A stretch of DNA of 64,000 nucleotides from the NCBI RefSeq assembly GCF_040054535.1, contig NC_090796.1:15651501-15715500 (forward strand), given 5' to 3'. A program made the position numbers and the translations under genes. This DNA comes from Antennarius striatus (taxonomy: Eukaryota > Chordata > Actinopteri > Lophiiformes > Antennariidae). Within the stretch, counting starts at the first letter, position 1, and each line of letters begins with the position of its first letter. The notes beneath the pieces were generated by a model, which saw nothing but the letters and a program-made list of their open reading frames with translations, searched no databases and was not told the DNA's origin. Positions 10,501 through 23,300 of the stretch are shown in pieces.

Positions 10501-13500
10501 TACTTTCTATACAATAAAATTGATCACTTCTTCCAGATTATGTTTGATTTTTAGAAAAAAGGCGGGAAAAAAAAATTAGCACTAGAAGCTGAGCTGTGCA
10601 GCCACTGACGGGTCGTGTCTCCAGGCACAGATTCATATCTGAATTACAGACATGGGGAAAATCACTGCCATCGTCTCGAGCCGTTATTAAATGAGCCGTG
10701 TTCCACCAGACATTACACCAGACCGTCCAGGCCTGTAACTCAACATTAGCTTTTGTCAGCTCGTGCCGCGCTAACTGAATATTTCCAGAGCGCTCCCATC
10801 TATCGGTAATCTCCTGAAACGGACGCACATTGGATCAGGGGGTGGGGGTGGGGGGGGGGTGACGGGACCAAGCTCTCCTCAGAGACCGCTGGTTGGGGCG
10901 TGGCGCCGCGCGGCCTCCTCCTCCGCATCGATCTGGTTTTGAGCGTAATCACGGCGAGACAAACGACGCCCGGCATCGAACCTGACAAGGCTCTGTTTCG
11001 CCCACTCACACACCCAGCAAACACACAGGGACACACTGATTCACCAGGATGTGATTACCGTTAGCCTTTGAGAGATGAGAGCACATCTAATTATGAAGCC
11101 ACTGATGTGCGTGTTCAGCGTTTCCTGGCTTTTTTTTATTTTTTATATTCAAATTCCAAACTTCTCATTCTTTCAAAGATTCGCCTCTCGTCTCGTCAGA
11201 GGAGTGTTGGACTACAAGGCTCTCATCGACGCGTGAGTTTAACCTGTCAATGCATCACCTGTCCCCCACCTGAGACCAATAAATCCTCACAGGTGTCTCC
11301 ATGTGTTTGACGCCCCCCTCAGGCGAGCGCTGCCGTTGGATTTTGCTCGAGGCCAGCTAGCCGGGACCCCCCTGTGCATGGAGCAGTACTACCGCCTCTT
11401 CACCTCCTACCGGTACCCGGGGTTAAAGTCCGACACCCTGAAGGTCAAGATGGACTCGACCTCCTCAGGGCCAGAGCACATCATCGTGGCGTGCAAGAAC
11501 CAGGTCAGGAAGTAACTGAATGATGAGGAACGTAGAATTAATGTCAGAATTTTTTTAATCTGGGGACACGACGAGGTGCGAGTCACGTTTCTTACAACCA
11601 GAGATGTTTCACACTACATGCAGCAATACTGGCCTCTAGTGCAAACTCACGTCAAGTTCATTTAGTCTGACTTAAAAACAAGCAACATCAAACCACGGAG
11701 CAGAAAAGGTTCCACATAATCAGTCTGGAATAATAAACTGAAGCATAATAAAAGAAAACCAAATACAGGATGCCGGAAAATGTCCAAATCCTCCACCGTC
11801 TTGCTCCCAAAAGTCACGTTTATTTTCTCACGCCTGATGAAACTTAAAACGCTGCATTACAAAACAGGTTTCAAAAGAAAGGAGGCTGAGCTCAGAGAAG
11901 CAGTAAATCACAGAAATGATGAACTCCGGAGCAGAGCTGCTTCGTCGTCAGGTAGTTTGGCCGTCTGGTGAGGAAGCCTCCCTTCCCTTCGGGGGTTTTC
12001 CAGACACGTCCATCGGTGTGATTAAGTGTCCTCTAGGGTGCCCTTAAATGAGAAAACATGATGACCTGTCCTCTGCGATACCCTTGAAGAAGAGAAATGT
12101 GGTGCGGCGCCACACCGGGCTGCTCCACACGGGAGCAAAATTGGGGGCCTCCATGCGCCTCTAAAGGGCCATTCATGCTCGATGTTAAAGACGCGTATGG
12201 ATGAGAATGGCTGGGGGGAGTGGGGGTGGCGTGGGCTTAATTCAAGCAAGGCAGGCCATTGCAGCGCCCCCTTTTTGCTGGGTTTATATTGACCAAACGC
12301 ATTCGTCACAAACTCCTCGGATAACCACCATTTTTGTCGTTGTGGAGACGTTTGACTCGTCGCTGCCCTCTAGTGGATGTATTGATCCCAACGTTTAAAA
12401 AAAAAAAAAAAAAGAATTCCTATCATTTGTGATGGTTTCCCTCAAAATGCTTCACACAATCTGATATATTTAATGTTTTGACTCTGTCCTTCAGTTTACC
12501 ACTGGTGCGATTCCCTTAAATTACATTAAGATTGGGGGGGGGGGATGCAGCTCAAGGCTGTTATTTTGATTTTAAACCTTGGATTGTATCTTTCAATACC
12601 ACAGAAAAAGGCACAACAGAAACTTTCCCCTGGAAATTTTTCAGGTAACTATCAATCTGTGGCTCATAAGGGTCCGTCCCTATGGAGATACAGGCAGTTA
12701 ACTAAATTAGTCCTGATTGAATCTGCCATTTTTAAGAGCTTCCCTGAGCCCCATATTTAACTAGAGGAGTAGAGGAGTGGCAATTTTTCTTTAGCATCAT
12801 TTAGAGAGTCTTATTTATCTTAACTGTTTGAATGCTTTGCTGTTAGGATTGGCTTAATATAAATGATTTATTGGTAGACAAGGACACATTTAATTGCATC
12901 TATTTCCCAAGAAATTAATCTGTTTTTCTTTTATAGTTTTTCGTATTAGATGTTGTCGCAAACGGCAAGCAGCTCATTGAGACGGAGATTTTATCCCAAC
13001 TGGAGAAAATCTGGAAAATGGGAGAAAACGCAGAAGAACGTCTCCCTCCGTTGGGTATCCTGACATCCGATGGGAGGACAGAATGGGCACAAGCCAGAGA
13101 GGCTCTATCAAAAGGTCTCGACTCCAACAGCTGTCCAATTTTTAGAATTAAAAGTCTTAAATAGTTTCCAGGTGACTGTCTGTTCTTGTTAAATCCAGAT
13201 CAAACCAACAGGGACTCTCTGGCTCTGATGGAGAACTGCCTGTGCCTGTTGTGTCTGGATGAAGCCAGCGGTCTGGAGCCTAGAGATACCACCAGGGCGC
13301 TGCTGATGCTCCACGGCAGCGGGCGTGAAAAGAACGGCGCCAACCGCTGGTACGACAAGTCAATGCAGGTAGGATGGCGCCCACCCAGCACACCTTCAAC
13401 CTTCTGGAAACTTCTTGGCTTATTGTCTGACATGCCGTTTCCCAGTTTGTCGTAGGGATGGATGGGATCTGCGGAGTCGTTTGCGAGCATTCTCCATTCG

Positions 13501-15534
13501 AGGGAATAGTTCTGGTGCAGTGTTCTGAATACGTGATGAAACACATGTTAGTGACCCCCGTGCACATTTTGTTTGCTCAGCGAATGTCGCTTAGACAACC
13601 GGTGAAGTCACCGCTGTCGGTATCCCCCAACAGAACCGGGGTCTCCTCCAAGATGGCGACAGCATCAAGCGTCAGAGAGCTTCCCCCACCGAGAAGGCTG
13701 CTCTGGAAATGCAACCCTCACATTCTTGGACTCATAGCAGCGTCTGAAGATAGACTGCAGAGGTAAAGACCAGCATGAACAAGCCTCCAAACGACTACTG
13801 GTGAACACCCGGGTCTCACATCGTGTGCCGTCTTCCTCAGGCTGGTGAACAATCTGGACATGGACGTGTTCACCTTCAAAGGTTACGGCAAAGAGTTCAT
13901 CAAGAAACAGAAGATGAGTCCGGATGCATTCATACAAGTTGCCTTACAGCTCGCCTTTTATAAGTAAAAGCACATTTATGGTCCGCAGTCTCTAATTTGA
14001 AGGGATGACTCTTAATTTGCTCTAAATTTTCTCTTTGCGTGATCACGCCTGTCGTCTATAAGATGCAACAGGAGGCTGGTGTCCACTTACGAGAGTGCGT
14101 CCATTCGGCGTTTCCAAGAAGGTCGAGTTGATAACATTCGCTCCGCCACCCCCGAGGCCCTGGCTTTTGTGAAGTCCATGACAGATGAGAGAGCCAATTT
14201 CACCGTGAGTCATCTTTCTCACTTTGACCTCCAATTACGGAGTAACTCCCACATTACTGTTCAGCGCACCTGCTTAAATGAAACAGGTGAGGCCAGTCGC
14301 CGCTGCGGCGCGCCAAACTCAATCTCCCGCCTCATTCAAACAAATGATCTCCCTGCAGATTTAACCGGTTTATGAAAAACGATTTTTACAAGCTGTGCTG
14401 CAAAAGGGTTTTGTGCAAAGTGAAAAATGTGTTTGCTTTTTTTTTTTTTTTTTGTACCAATTATTTTTTACTTATTCCACAGGATTCAGAAATAATCAAA
14501 CGATTGAGGGACGCGATCAACGCCCAGACAAATTACACGATTTCTGTAAGTTCTTTGACATAAACAGTTTATCGTCATCGTATGTCGATCGGCTAAAATT
14601 GATATTTTCTGCATCACAGTCAGAGGAAAAGTTTGACAACTTGGGAAATTCACTTCCTGTCTGTAATGTCAACAGCGTTCCAGCTAGGACGCAGTTAGCT
14701 TAGCTCGTAAGTGTGCAATTAAAGGGAAACAGTTGTAATTTAATCAAATAAGGGTCAGTAGTTCCATTTCATTTGTCGTTCAGTGGACGCCATTAAAAGA
14801 TGATATCACCTCACTGGAAAGAAAACACATAAAATCAGAAATTATCTGCTCCGACTGAGGAACTAATTAAAAATACTGCATTAACAAACCGTCTTTCAGG
14901 CAATTACAGGAATGGGAATTGACAATCATCTCCTCGGGCTCCTGAGAACTGCGAGGGAGTTGAACATGGAGAGGCCGGCGATCTTCTGTGATGACACGTA
15001 TCTGACCAGCAACCAGTTCATACTCTCTACCAGTCAGGTAACACGTGACCCAACCCAATTGGCCAACATTGGATGTGTTTTACTAGCAGGATTATTGGAA
15101 ATGGATTTGATGACATTATTTTTAGAGACAGCTCAAGCAACAGTCAGTTAGATTTTGGCAGTAACCTGGATCTCCATCTAAATCCAGAATCTCTCAATAG
15201 ATTCTTTACCATCGTGGACGCAGTTGCTAGACTTTGTCTAATCGAGACTGTGTCCACCTCTATCCAGGTCCCTACCACGGTGGAGATGTTCTGCTGCTAC
15301 GGCCCGGTGGTACCAAACGGCTACGGTGCCTGCTACAACCCACAGTCAAACTATATCATCTTCTGTGTGGCTAGTTTCTGGGAGAACACCCAAACCAGCT
15401 CGGCCGTTTTCGTCAAAGCCCTGAACGAGGGCCTGTTGGAAATGAGGGACTTGTGCAATGTAGACAACACCCCCGGAACCAAAGCGGCTGGTACCAGCCA
15501 GGGAGCCGGGCCGGCCCGTAAATCAGGGAAGTAA
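7596..15534 (+). CDS. chat: Choline acetyltransferase
   Basis: CDS exons: 7596-7637, 8944-9135, 9769-9887, 11179-11232, 11323-11503, 12937-13114, 13199-13368, 13446-13546, 13634-13762, 13841-13963, 14063-14204, 14483-14545, 14900-15037, 15268-15534. The total is 1899 nt or 632 aa, close to the 630 aa of the human 69-kDa form. The enzyme transfers acetyl from acetyl-CoA to choline in the cytosol of cholinergic nerve endings. The start MPVLEKE resembles the human common start. Diagnostic segments are [19 protein letters not shown], the catalytic histidine at about residue 327 in [30 protein letters not shown], and STSQ (541-544) followed by [20 protein letters not shown]. Junctions follow GT-AG and keep frame. 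The 87-nt intron 13547-13633 has no in-frame stop; removing it restores the family length there. slc18a3 lies directly upstream, as in other animals. Confidence 0.97.
7707..7727 (+). promoter_or_regulatory. RE1/NRSE silencer (REST/NRSF binding site)
   Basis: The 21-base motif begins TTCAGCACC, continues ACGGACAGCGAC, and differs from the textbook NRSE consensus at one position (A for C, second from the end). It lies 70 bases inside the intron after the first coding exon of chat. REST silences neuronal genes, including the cholinergic locus, in non-neuronal cells, so this site probably restricts chat and perhaps slc18a3 to neurons. Confidence 0.85.
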
Positions 15535-17545
15535 GCCATGGGCCGAGTCCAGGAGTACGTGCACTCATCGGCTCCCTTTGCAGACTCTAGATAGACTCAA
15601 TAGTTGAGACCGTTGTGTCGTCTGTGCAATAGTGTTATTTAAATGACAAAATACAAAGCCTTAAAATAAATATATATATATAACATTATAATATTTTAAA
15701 ATGTGAATTAGAAATGGACTCATGTAGACATTAGAATGATTCCAGGTCCAGCAGTGACCCCTCTTGACTCGGTAGACTGACATTAACAGGTCTGCTGCCT
15801 TTAGGAAACTGAAGCCATGTCTGCTTTGTAGCACTGATGTGAGGGGCAACTCATCACCTCCAGTATATTCTAGTGACTTATAACAATCACAACATCCTGT
15901 CAATGTGATCCTTCCTAATATTCTAATATGTGTGTATATATGTGTCAATCTGGATCAGTGGTAGAGTAAGATCTGTTGTATTTTTACTCCCAAAGAGGTC
16001 GTGTATAAGTGGAGTCTGTCTGATGAGGCACTTTAAGATATTTATACCAATTATAGTGATATCTGTAAATGTAGAGGACCGAATTGTATAAATGTGTGTG
16101 TAGAAGGGAAACGTACGTAATATGGTTTCTGTGGCACATTTGAAATTGTTCTGTAGGGTCAGTGTTCAATATCGTAACCGTCGCTGAAAGAACAGTTCAC
16201 CCAAGAATGGTCAGTCTTGCCAGGTTAGTGAAAAAGTCTGGAGGTCCCTAAAGGGATTTTGGTTAACTTTTTTGGAGCTGTACCTGCAGAAGAAGGCATC
16301 AGGCTGCTCTGGAAGGGAGCTCCATTACAGATTGTTTTAGAAAACAAAGGTGTGACTCAAGGAGACTTGTGGTAACAAATTGTTTCATAGAGGAAACATC
16401 ACAGAGAAATGCATGAAAATGAAACTTTCGGTCGTGGGTAATAAACTTATATGCAGCACCTAAACAGCAAGGTATGTAGTCTCATGCTACATGCTAACAC
16501 TGTTAGCCTAAGGGCTTCATTGGAAAGGTCAGCTTTCTCATCTTCTTCAGTTTAGGATGATGACTGAGTTTATGTTTCTGGGTGGACTGTGATTTCAATC
16601 GGTGTAATGTACAGTAATCTATTACTTTATAAGTAAAACAGTTCAGTGGTGAGAGGCAACACACTGTGTTCCTGTGTACATAAAAGCGTTTTTGTTTGCA
16701 CTTAGAAACAGAATTATGGTAGGTGTATATCATAGACTGTCGGAACTTTGTGCAATATTAGTAAATGCAGTAAGAGTATACGTGCAATACTTAAAATCAG
16801 TTAAATGCATGGAGCTTATGTAGTATGAAATGAAATATAGGAGCTATTTTTGGTATTCAGGAATGAACTATGGCGATCTGCTTCATGCATGCTGCTTCAC
16901 GTATGTTCACGTCTTGTTTAGGTCAGCCGTGGTCGATGTTAAATGGATCTGTGGTCCTCAGCTGTGACGGTGGTTGATGATGTGTTCAAGTGAAAGTGAA
17001 TTATATAGATCAGAAGTTTAAGCAACACGCATGCATGATTATTCTTTAATGCTAAATGTATTTTTATATGCTTACGTCAAAAGCTTGTAGACGGATTAAA
17101 ATACCAGTAGATATAAAAATGCCTTAAATGAAAGTGATGCAAATGGTTCTAGAGAATTTCTGTGAGATATAATCTATATTATATCAGTCCATATTCTATA
17201 AATGTTAAGTGTGATGTTGGTCTGATTCGACTTGTTGTTTGTCATCCAACCACCTGAAGGAATGTGACGTTTGTGAAGTCTTATTGTCTCACTGGTGAAA
17301 AGTAAATCCTGTTGTCCTGCAGCATTAATTTAATTTCCTCATCTAAGCATCTTTGTGAATGGTAATAATGGAGTGGCACACTGACAATAGAATATAATGT
17401 TTAATAATCAGCAAATGTGAACAAAAAGTTTATCATTATGAAAAGGAAAACTAAAGCCTCATTTATTTTTTTAGCCCATTTGGTCGATCGGATGTTTAAT
17501 GTGTGATAAAACTGTTCTGTGGCAAAAATAAATGAATTAATTAAC
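15535..17545 (+). other. Presumed chat 3' UTR
   Basis: AT-rich non-coding sequence after the chat stop. A first AATAAA is at 15665-15670, and further AATAAA-type signals occur down to about 17530, so short and long 3' ends are possible. No ORF resembles a protein. The true end cannot be fixed without transcripts. Confidence 0.35.
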
Positions 17546-19820
17546 TGAAGTGTCATTGTTTTCTGTTTAAACTGAAGCCCCATCTGGGTACCATGTAATA
17601 AAATACAATTTTAAATTAATGAAATGAAAATAGGAGGCTTTTACATGTTGTCTGGTTAATTATTCCATTTTTAAAAAATAATCTTATGAGTTGAGATTCA
17701 AATTAATAAGTTAAAATGTCAGTTATTCATCAATTAAATAAAATATGTATTTAATTCAATTTATTTAATATATTTTTATAAATATTTTTAAGGTGGAAGC
17801 CAAATAAGCAATTTCCCCCTCTGGGATTAAAAAAGGATTCTGAAATCAATTGAAGTTAACAGGAAGAATCTCTGTTAGAATATTTTTGAACACACATATA
17901 TAGTCATTAGAAAACCTGAACAATGACAACATTCTAAAGAAACAGTTGGGATTGGACTAAATCCTTTAGCGTTTGCAGTCCGGTCAATCACACGTCCCAA
18001 CAGATGGCCTCGTTTCACGGGCGTCTGACGGGGTCTTTGGGGACAGACTCAAATTTAATTCTCCACTGGTTAAAGCGCTGAACCAGGTCAACCAAGAGCC
18101 CACAAAACATTAAACATGAAGTCAAGCTGGTCCAATGAAATCTGGATTATAAAACATGATGGATGCTGAATCACACACTCTCATGTGATAAAAACAGTTT
18201 AGTGATTTGTGGTAACGAGACAGAAATCGTCCAGGACTGCAAGATAATCCTCGTTATTTCTCTTTTTCTGAGGTTTTGTATAAACTCGCATTTTGGGAAA
18301 TGATTTGAAAATATGCTGCAAATATAAGCAAATATAAAAGACAATGCCCTCATGCAGGCATGCGTTTATACGGTGACCATGACACATGCAGTTTGCAGAG
18401 GCAGCAAGTCATGCAAAGCTGAAACAGTGCAAAGTTTTCTCTCTGCAACAGGTGGCATCATCACACCGAACACCATCCAACATCTAACATCATAAATACA
18501 GGAGGGATAAATAAACAAGACATTCCTCTGACAAGTTTGATTGTGATTTTAAATCAATTAAAAAAACTGAAATCCAATACGTACCGCTTCTACCTGCTTG
18601 GAAACTCACAGCAGGTTCAGGCTCAAGTCTCACTGCCGCCATACAGAGTTAGGAAGTCACATGATCGTATTGACAGAGTCACATGCTCACTATACAGGAA
18701 GTCATATGGTCGCTAAACAGGAAGTCACATGAACATGATGGCATAGAGTTTAAAAAATTCAAACAATTGTGAATATCATGTGCCTTGTAATGCAAATTGA
18801 TTTCTTTTTTTTTTCTGAATTAGTTTTATGTTGCTGATTAATGATTTACGATTTTGAAAGATGTGATGGTGAAAATATGATGGAGACGCAAGAAGGTCAA
18901 AACAAATGAGTAAATAATAAAGAAATAAAATAAATAGAATGCAAAAAGAAATGAAAAGATATTAGAATATTTTTTCTTGAAAAACAATTATTAAATTTTT
19001 AATATCTGTTAAACTAATCAAATATGAAAAATGTCCGGACTACAAATTATTATTTTTAAACCCATCAAACAAAAAAGCACCACAGTGGTTTATAGAACTG
19101 ATATACAGAGATTAGAACTTTGAGAGCTCATTAGCAGCTACCGTTTTCCCTGAACTGATCATAAGCCCAATGAATCTTCGGTGCTGACATTATCTGAACT
19201 CGCTGCCACACAAACACCATCCTCCAGATTTTGCCATGTGCCTCTTTTTGTTTGTCCCGGGGTAATGGTGGCCGTCCAGCCGCGGCTCTATTGACGGAAC
19301 CGTCCTCTGATGCCGTTGCTGCCGGCGACCGGCGTGTGAGGAGTAGCTGTGACAAGTCCTGGCGTGGAGATCAATAGCGGAAGCCCACCTGGAGATGGAT
19401 GATGGGAGTACATTAACACTAATAAGTGTCGGCCACGCTGCAGAAGGAGACAGAGCCTTGCCTGCTGGCTGCTATTGACTCAGTGGGGACCGGGGGGCAG
19501 AGCTGTCCACCCCCTACCCCCCCTGCTTAGAGGCCTGCCAGAGTCCAGGAGAAGTGACACAGCAGAGGCTGGTTTCCTGCCTCAGCTGAGAAGAAAGAAC
19601 AGAACCTCTGCAAGATATGAGCCAAGCAGATACACATCGTGAAGAATCCGTCCAGGAGTTTTATTTTTGGTCATGAAGGACTCGTCTAAAAACACAAACC
19701 TGAAGGTGAAGGAGTCTCACCACACACGATCCACATCTCCAAAGGCACAGGAAATGAAATTGATTAGAAAATATGCTAATTATACCCTCATTTGCAGATA
19801 GATCATCACTACAGCGTCTA
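17546..19820. other. Intergenic stretch after chat; repeat-tail remnant, no gene
   Basis: AT-rich DNA. At about 17808-17845 a degraded repeat tail (TTTCCCCCTCTGGGATTAAAAAAGG-like) resembles the tails near 54545 and 59770. Around 18630-18740 a short phrase of the type 'gaagtcacatgat/atggtc' recurs three times. A GC-richer part at 19200-19560 has no coding signal. Confidence 0.4.
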
Positions 19821-19823
19821 AAC

Positions 19824-20308
19824 CACACGTGTCAATCTCAAGGCCCGAGGGGCCAAATGTGGACCTCCGCATCATTTTATGTGGCCCACGAGAACATAAA
19901 AGGTCAGATCGTCTAAAAATAAATAGGTCAAAAGCGAACTACATTTCCCACAATGCAGTAATTAAGCTCATTTTAACATTGACAAAAACGTTTTGAACAA
20001 AGTTAAACGTCCTAACTTGTGTTTGATGTTATTTTTCTTTATTCTCTTGGATAGTTTGATCCTTGATTGATGGAGTTCTGTGGGTTTAATAACCGGAGAA
20101 ATTAAAAGGATTTATGTCAGAACAGAGAAACAAACAAACATGTTTGTGTTTTGGTGTAACTGTAATGTTTGTAACTTGAATAAGTAATAAATAAATAAAG
20201 TTATTTAACATTAAGGAGTAGTTACATCTTATTTTACATGTATTTTACATTGCATTGAGTTACATTTGGTTACATTTAAAAGTTACATCTGGCCTTTTGT
20301 GGACAGAT
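19824..20308 (+). mobile_element. Non-autonomous hAT-type element (MITE), copy 1
   Basis: The left end reads GTGTCAATCTCAAGGCCCG, which matches the 'gtgtcaaactcaaggcccg' type terminus of fish hAT elements. The right part (20170-20308) matches the reverse complement of 28338-28505, including the shared phrase TTAACATTAAGGAGTAGTTA and GTTACATCTGGCC. No transposase is encoded. Confidence 0.6.
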
Positions 20309-23300
20309 GTGTTTTCTTCAGGACGATGCTCGAGGTTCTGCTGCTACAGAAACATTTTTGTAGACTTTGCCTGACTTCCCGTCAACATGCAACTGAATAG
20401 ATTACGACTGATTTGAGCACATGATGATTTAATTTGTTAAAAATTAAGCCTGTTATTGTTACAGACGACCAGCAAACGCGCTTCAAAAACCCACACGGGT
20501 GTCAGCCGTCACCAATCACGCTACGCTTCCCCCGTGTCGTCGTAACGAGCCTCTCTAAGCGAACATGTGCACATGCATCAAAAATAACAGCCCCCAAATT
20601 ACGATCTGAGAGCCAATTAGAACCACGTGATCTGTCATCGCACACGATGGATTTATTGGGTAATTCGGAATCCATGAGGGATGACACAGCCGTCTTTGAT
20701 AGGGGAGGGTTTGACATCCCCCCACCCCCCCAACATGGAACAGGAGCTCTGATTCAGATATTGACATTTAAAAGGAAATTTAAAGATAGCACACACTGTC
20801 CCTCTCTTATTGTATTTTATTTATTTTTTTACAACCTTTCAATTAAGGCTGAGTCTATATTTTATCTGTCTCTTTTCACTCACAAAGGAATTCTGATAAT
20901 GGCCATTCTGGCATTTATGAGGAAGCTGCTCCCAGGGCAGAAGCTACATTTACACACCATCTTGGAGCCTAATTGGCCAAGAAGTGAAGCCCCATTAAAG
21001 AATACGCCACAATATGCCAAGAGCTGAAACAAAGTGCTTCCATGCAGCCTGTCCCATTTAAGTTAGATGTTAGTAAAGCCACTGTGACAGAATTCTGTGC
21101 ATTTGGATGTCATATGGTGACTCTTTAGCTTTTTCAAATAGGGAATGAGTCCGAGTTAGGAGGCATTTGCGGAATTTATCATCACGTAAATGATGCATAG
21201 CCAAAGTGGAGCCTGTCCAGAATAACGGTATATTATTTAAATTAAGTACCGCTGTTATTCTGAAACGACAACATTAAAATGTCTGCAGTTATAATCATTC
21301 ACATCCAACTTCAAGCTCTTCACTTCGGCGACTGTCAACGGGTCTCTTCAGCTGTTTTTGAGATCTTATAATGAGGCTCTGCTGGATGACAATATGGCAT
21401 CCATTCATCTCAAGCCAGACTGCTTCTAATTTCTTTTCCTATTAACTCCCTGTTCAGTGCAAGTCTCTCATGGTTTCCAAACAATAATCCATCCCCAGAG
21501 CTGCATATCAGCAGTAACACCAGTCACAATACTGTAAACGTAGCACCTAAGCAGCGCTGGCAACGTATGATTCATTTTTGTGATTGGAAGATCAATAACC
21601 AATTTGAAGATGACCCGGTGGAGAGGACCCAGATTGCGTGGCTGCGCTTCGATGTGCCGTGTAAATCTCGCGGTGGTGGTGGATGTGCGTCCACGACTGC
21701 CACAGCTCCTGCTCCGGGGGGGATGATTTATGCCCCGGTCCTCAAACGTTGTCCTATAGCGGTCGGACTCTCTCTCCGACAGGCCGGGAGCTAATTTGAG
21801 CCGATGGTGAGGAAGGTGAGTCAGAGGATGAAGATAGGGCTGAAAGTAGAGAGCCATCCGGGGGTTAAAAACCTGATCGTGACTAATCATTATCTTGATT
21901 TTAACTTCACAAACAAGAGGCTGTGGGATGGCCCACGTCATCCTGATTGTCTGCGCGATAACTCAAAAAGTCGTTAACAGATTTTAATGAAAGTTGATCC
22001 AATGGTGGATCACGAGCTGGAGAAGATTTGACTCGTTTTTGAAGCAAATCCGTAGATCGATGATGATTCCAGGTCGCTTTTTATCTTTGAATTACAAAAA
22101 AAAAAAATTTTAAGCAGATTAATGCACGTCAATAAAATTATTTTCCTGTGGATAAATCAGTTTAACGGCACAATGTTTGTCGATGACACACAGGTTTTTA
22201 ATCAGATGTAGCCTGGAGTCTAGTTAGCGATCATTCTGGCTGTCGTTGCGACAAACAAAGAGAAAAAAAAGGGAGGTTTCGCTGAAAGTTCACGACTGGA
22301 TGTGAGCTGAGAAGGTAAACGCTTGTGCCAGGCCATCGTCTTCAGATCCGACTCAATCATCCAGAGGAGCACCGCGAAGAGACAACCGCTTAAACGCTGT
22401 CCTCACATTGGAGTAACAACCAGTCGTCCGCCTGCATGGCCCCCCAGTTCAGCACGAGAGCAGAGACGGTTGCATAAGCGCCAAATATGAACATATCCAA
22501 GGCGACAGGGGGGGGGGAGAAAACTGAGATGGAAGGGACTCGTTAGAAGCTCTGCATTCTCTACACAAACCTCGTCTCAGCGATGCAGAGAAATTTGTGA
22601 GGTGGCCATGACTTGTGAAGGTTATCTCATAATGCTTGACAAGTGAAAACAACCACCAGGCAGCTAATGGTTGTACTGTCATGAGGGCAAATAAAAAGGC
22701 ATGGCTTTGCATGCGTGTAGGCTTCGTTGGCTCTCCCATCATGTGAGACACACACTTTTCAAAAGGTAATTCCCTTGTTCCCTGGGTTCCCTAGACGTAT
22801 CAGCTCTGCTGCCAGGACAGATGTGAGATGGAGGGATTGTTGGTGTTTATTTAAAAAAAAAAACCCCAAAAAAACGGGGGTCGACTGAGGAGAAGAGGAG
22901 TAAAAATGAAAAGGTGTTCATCTCCCAGAGACCATCTGTCCCAGCAGTCTCGTCCCCGAGGGGCAGAGCTTTTTGGGGGTTGGAGGAGATGATCACAACG
23001 GTAGCATCCTCCAGCCTCCAGCTGCCAAGGAGCTCCATCGCTCTCGGGATTCCAACCACTTCCTGACGCCACCAATTACTGCTCCCCATTTAGAAGAAAT
23101 GGATGCAGCTCCAGCAGATGGGAGAACGGAGGTGTGTTCATTGGCTTGTTTCCTCAATGGATTGGAGGCTTTTCATCTTCTGGACTAAAGAGACTCTTAA
23201 AGTTTCTACTGTTGAGTCCATGTTTTTGGTGAAGCTGTTCTTCCAGTTTTCCATTCTCGTCATGAAAGTCACGAAGTTCTCGACTAAATAAATGACATAT

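Noticed and set aside
13458-13766. Single continuous chat exon through 13547-13633
   Set aside because: The unspliced frame adds 29 residues absent from the family, while GT-AG removal of 87 nt restores exact length and phase.
20434-21027. 197-codon plus-strand ORF in the desert
   Set aside because: Single-exon, no domain, odd composition and no supporting splice, promoter or poly(A) context. An ORF of this length is expected about once by chance in six frames of 64 kb.
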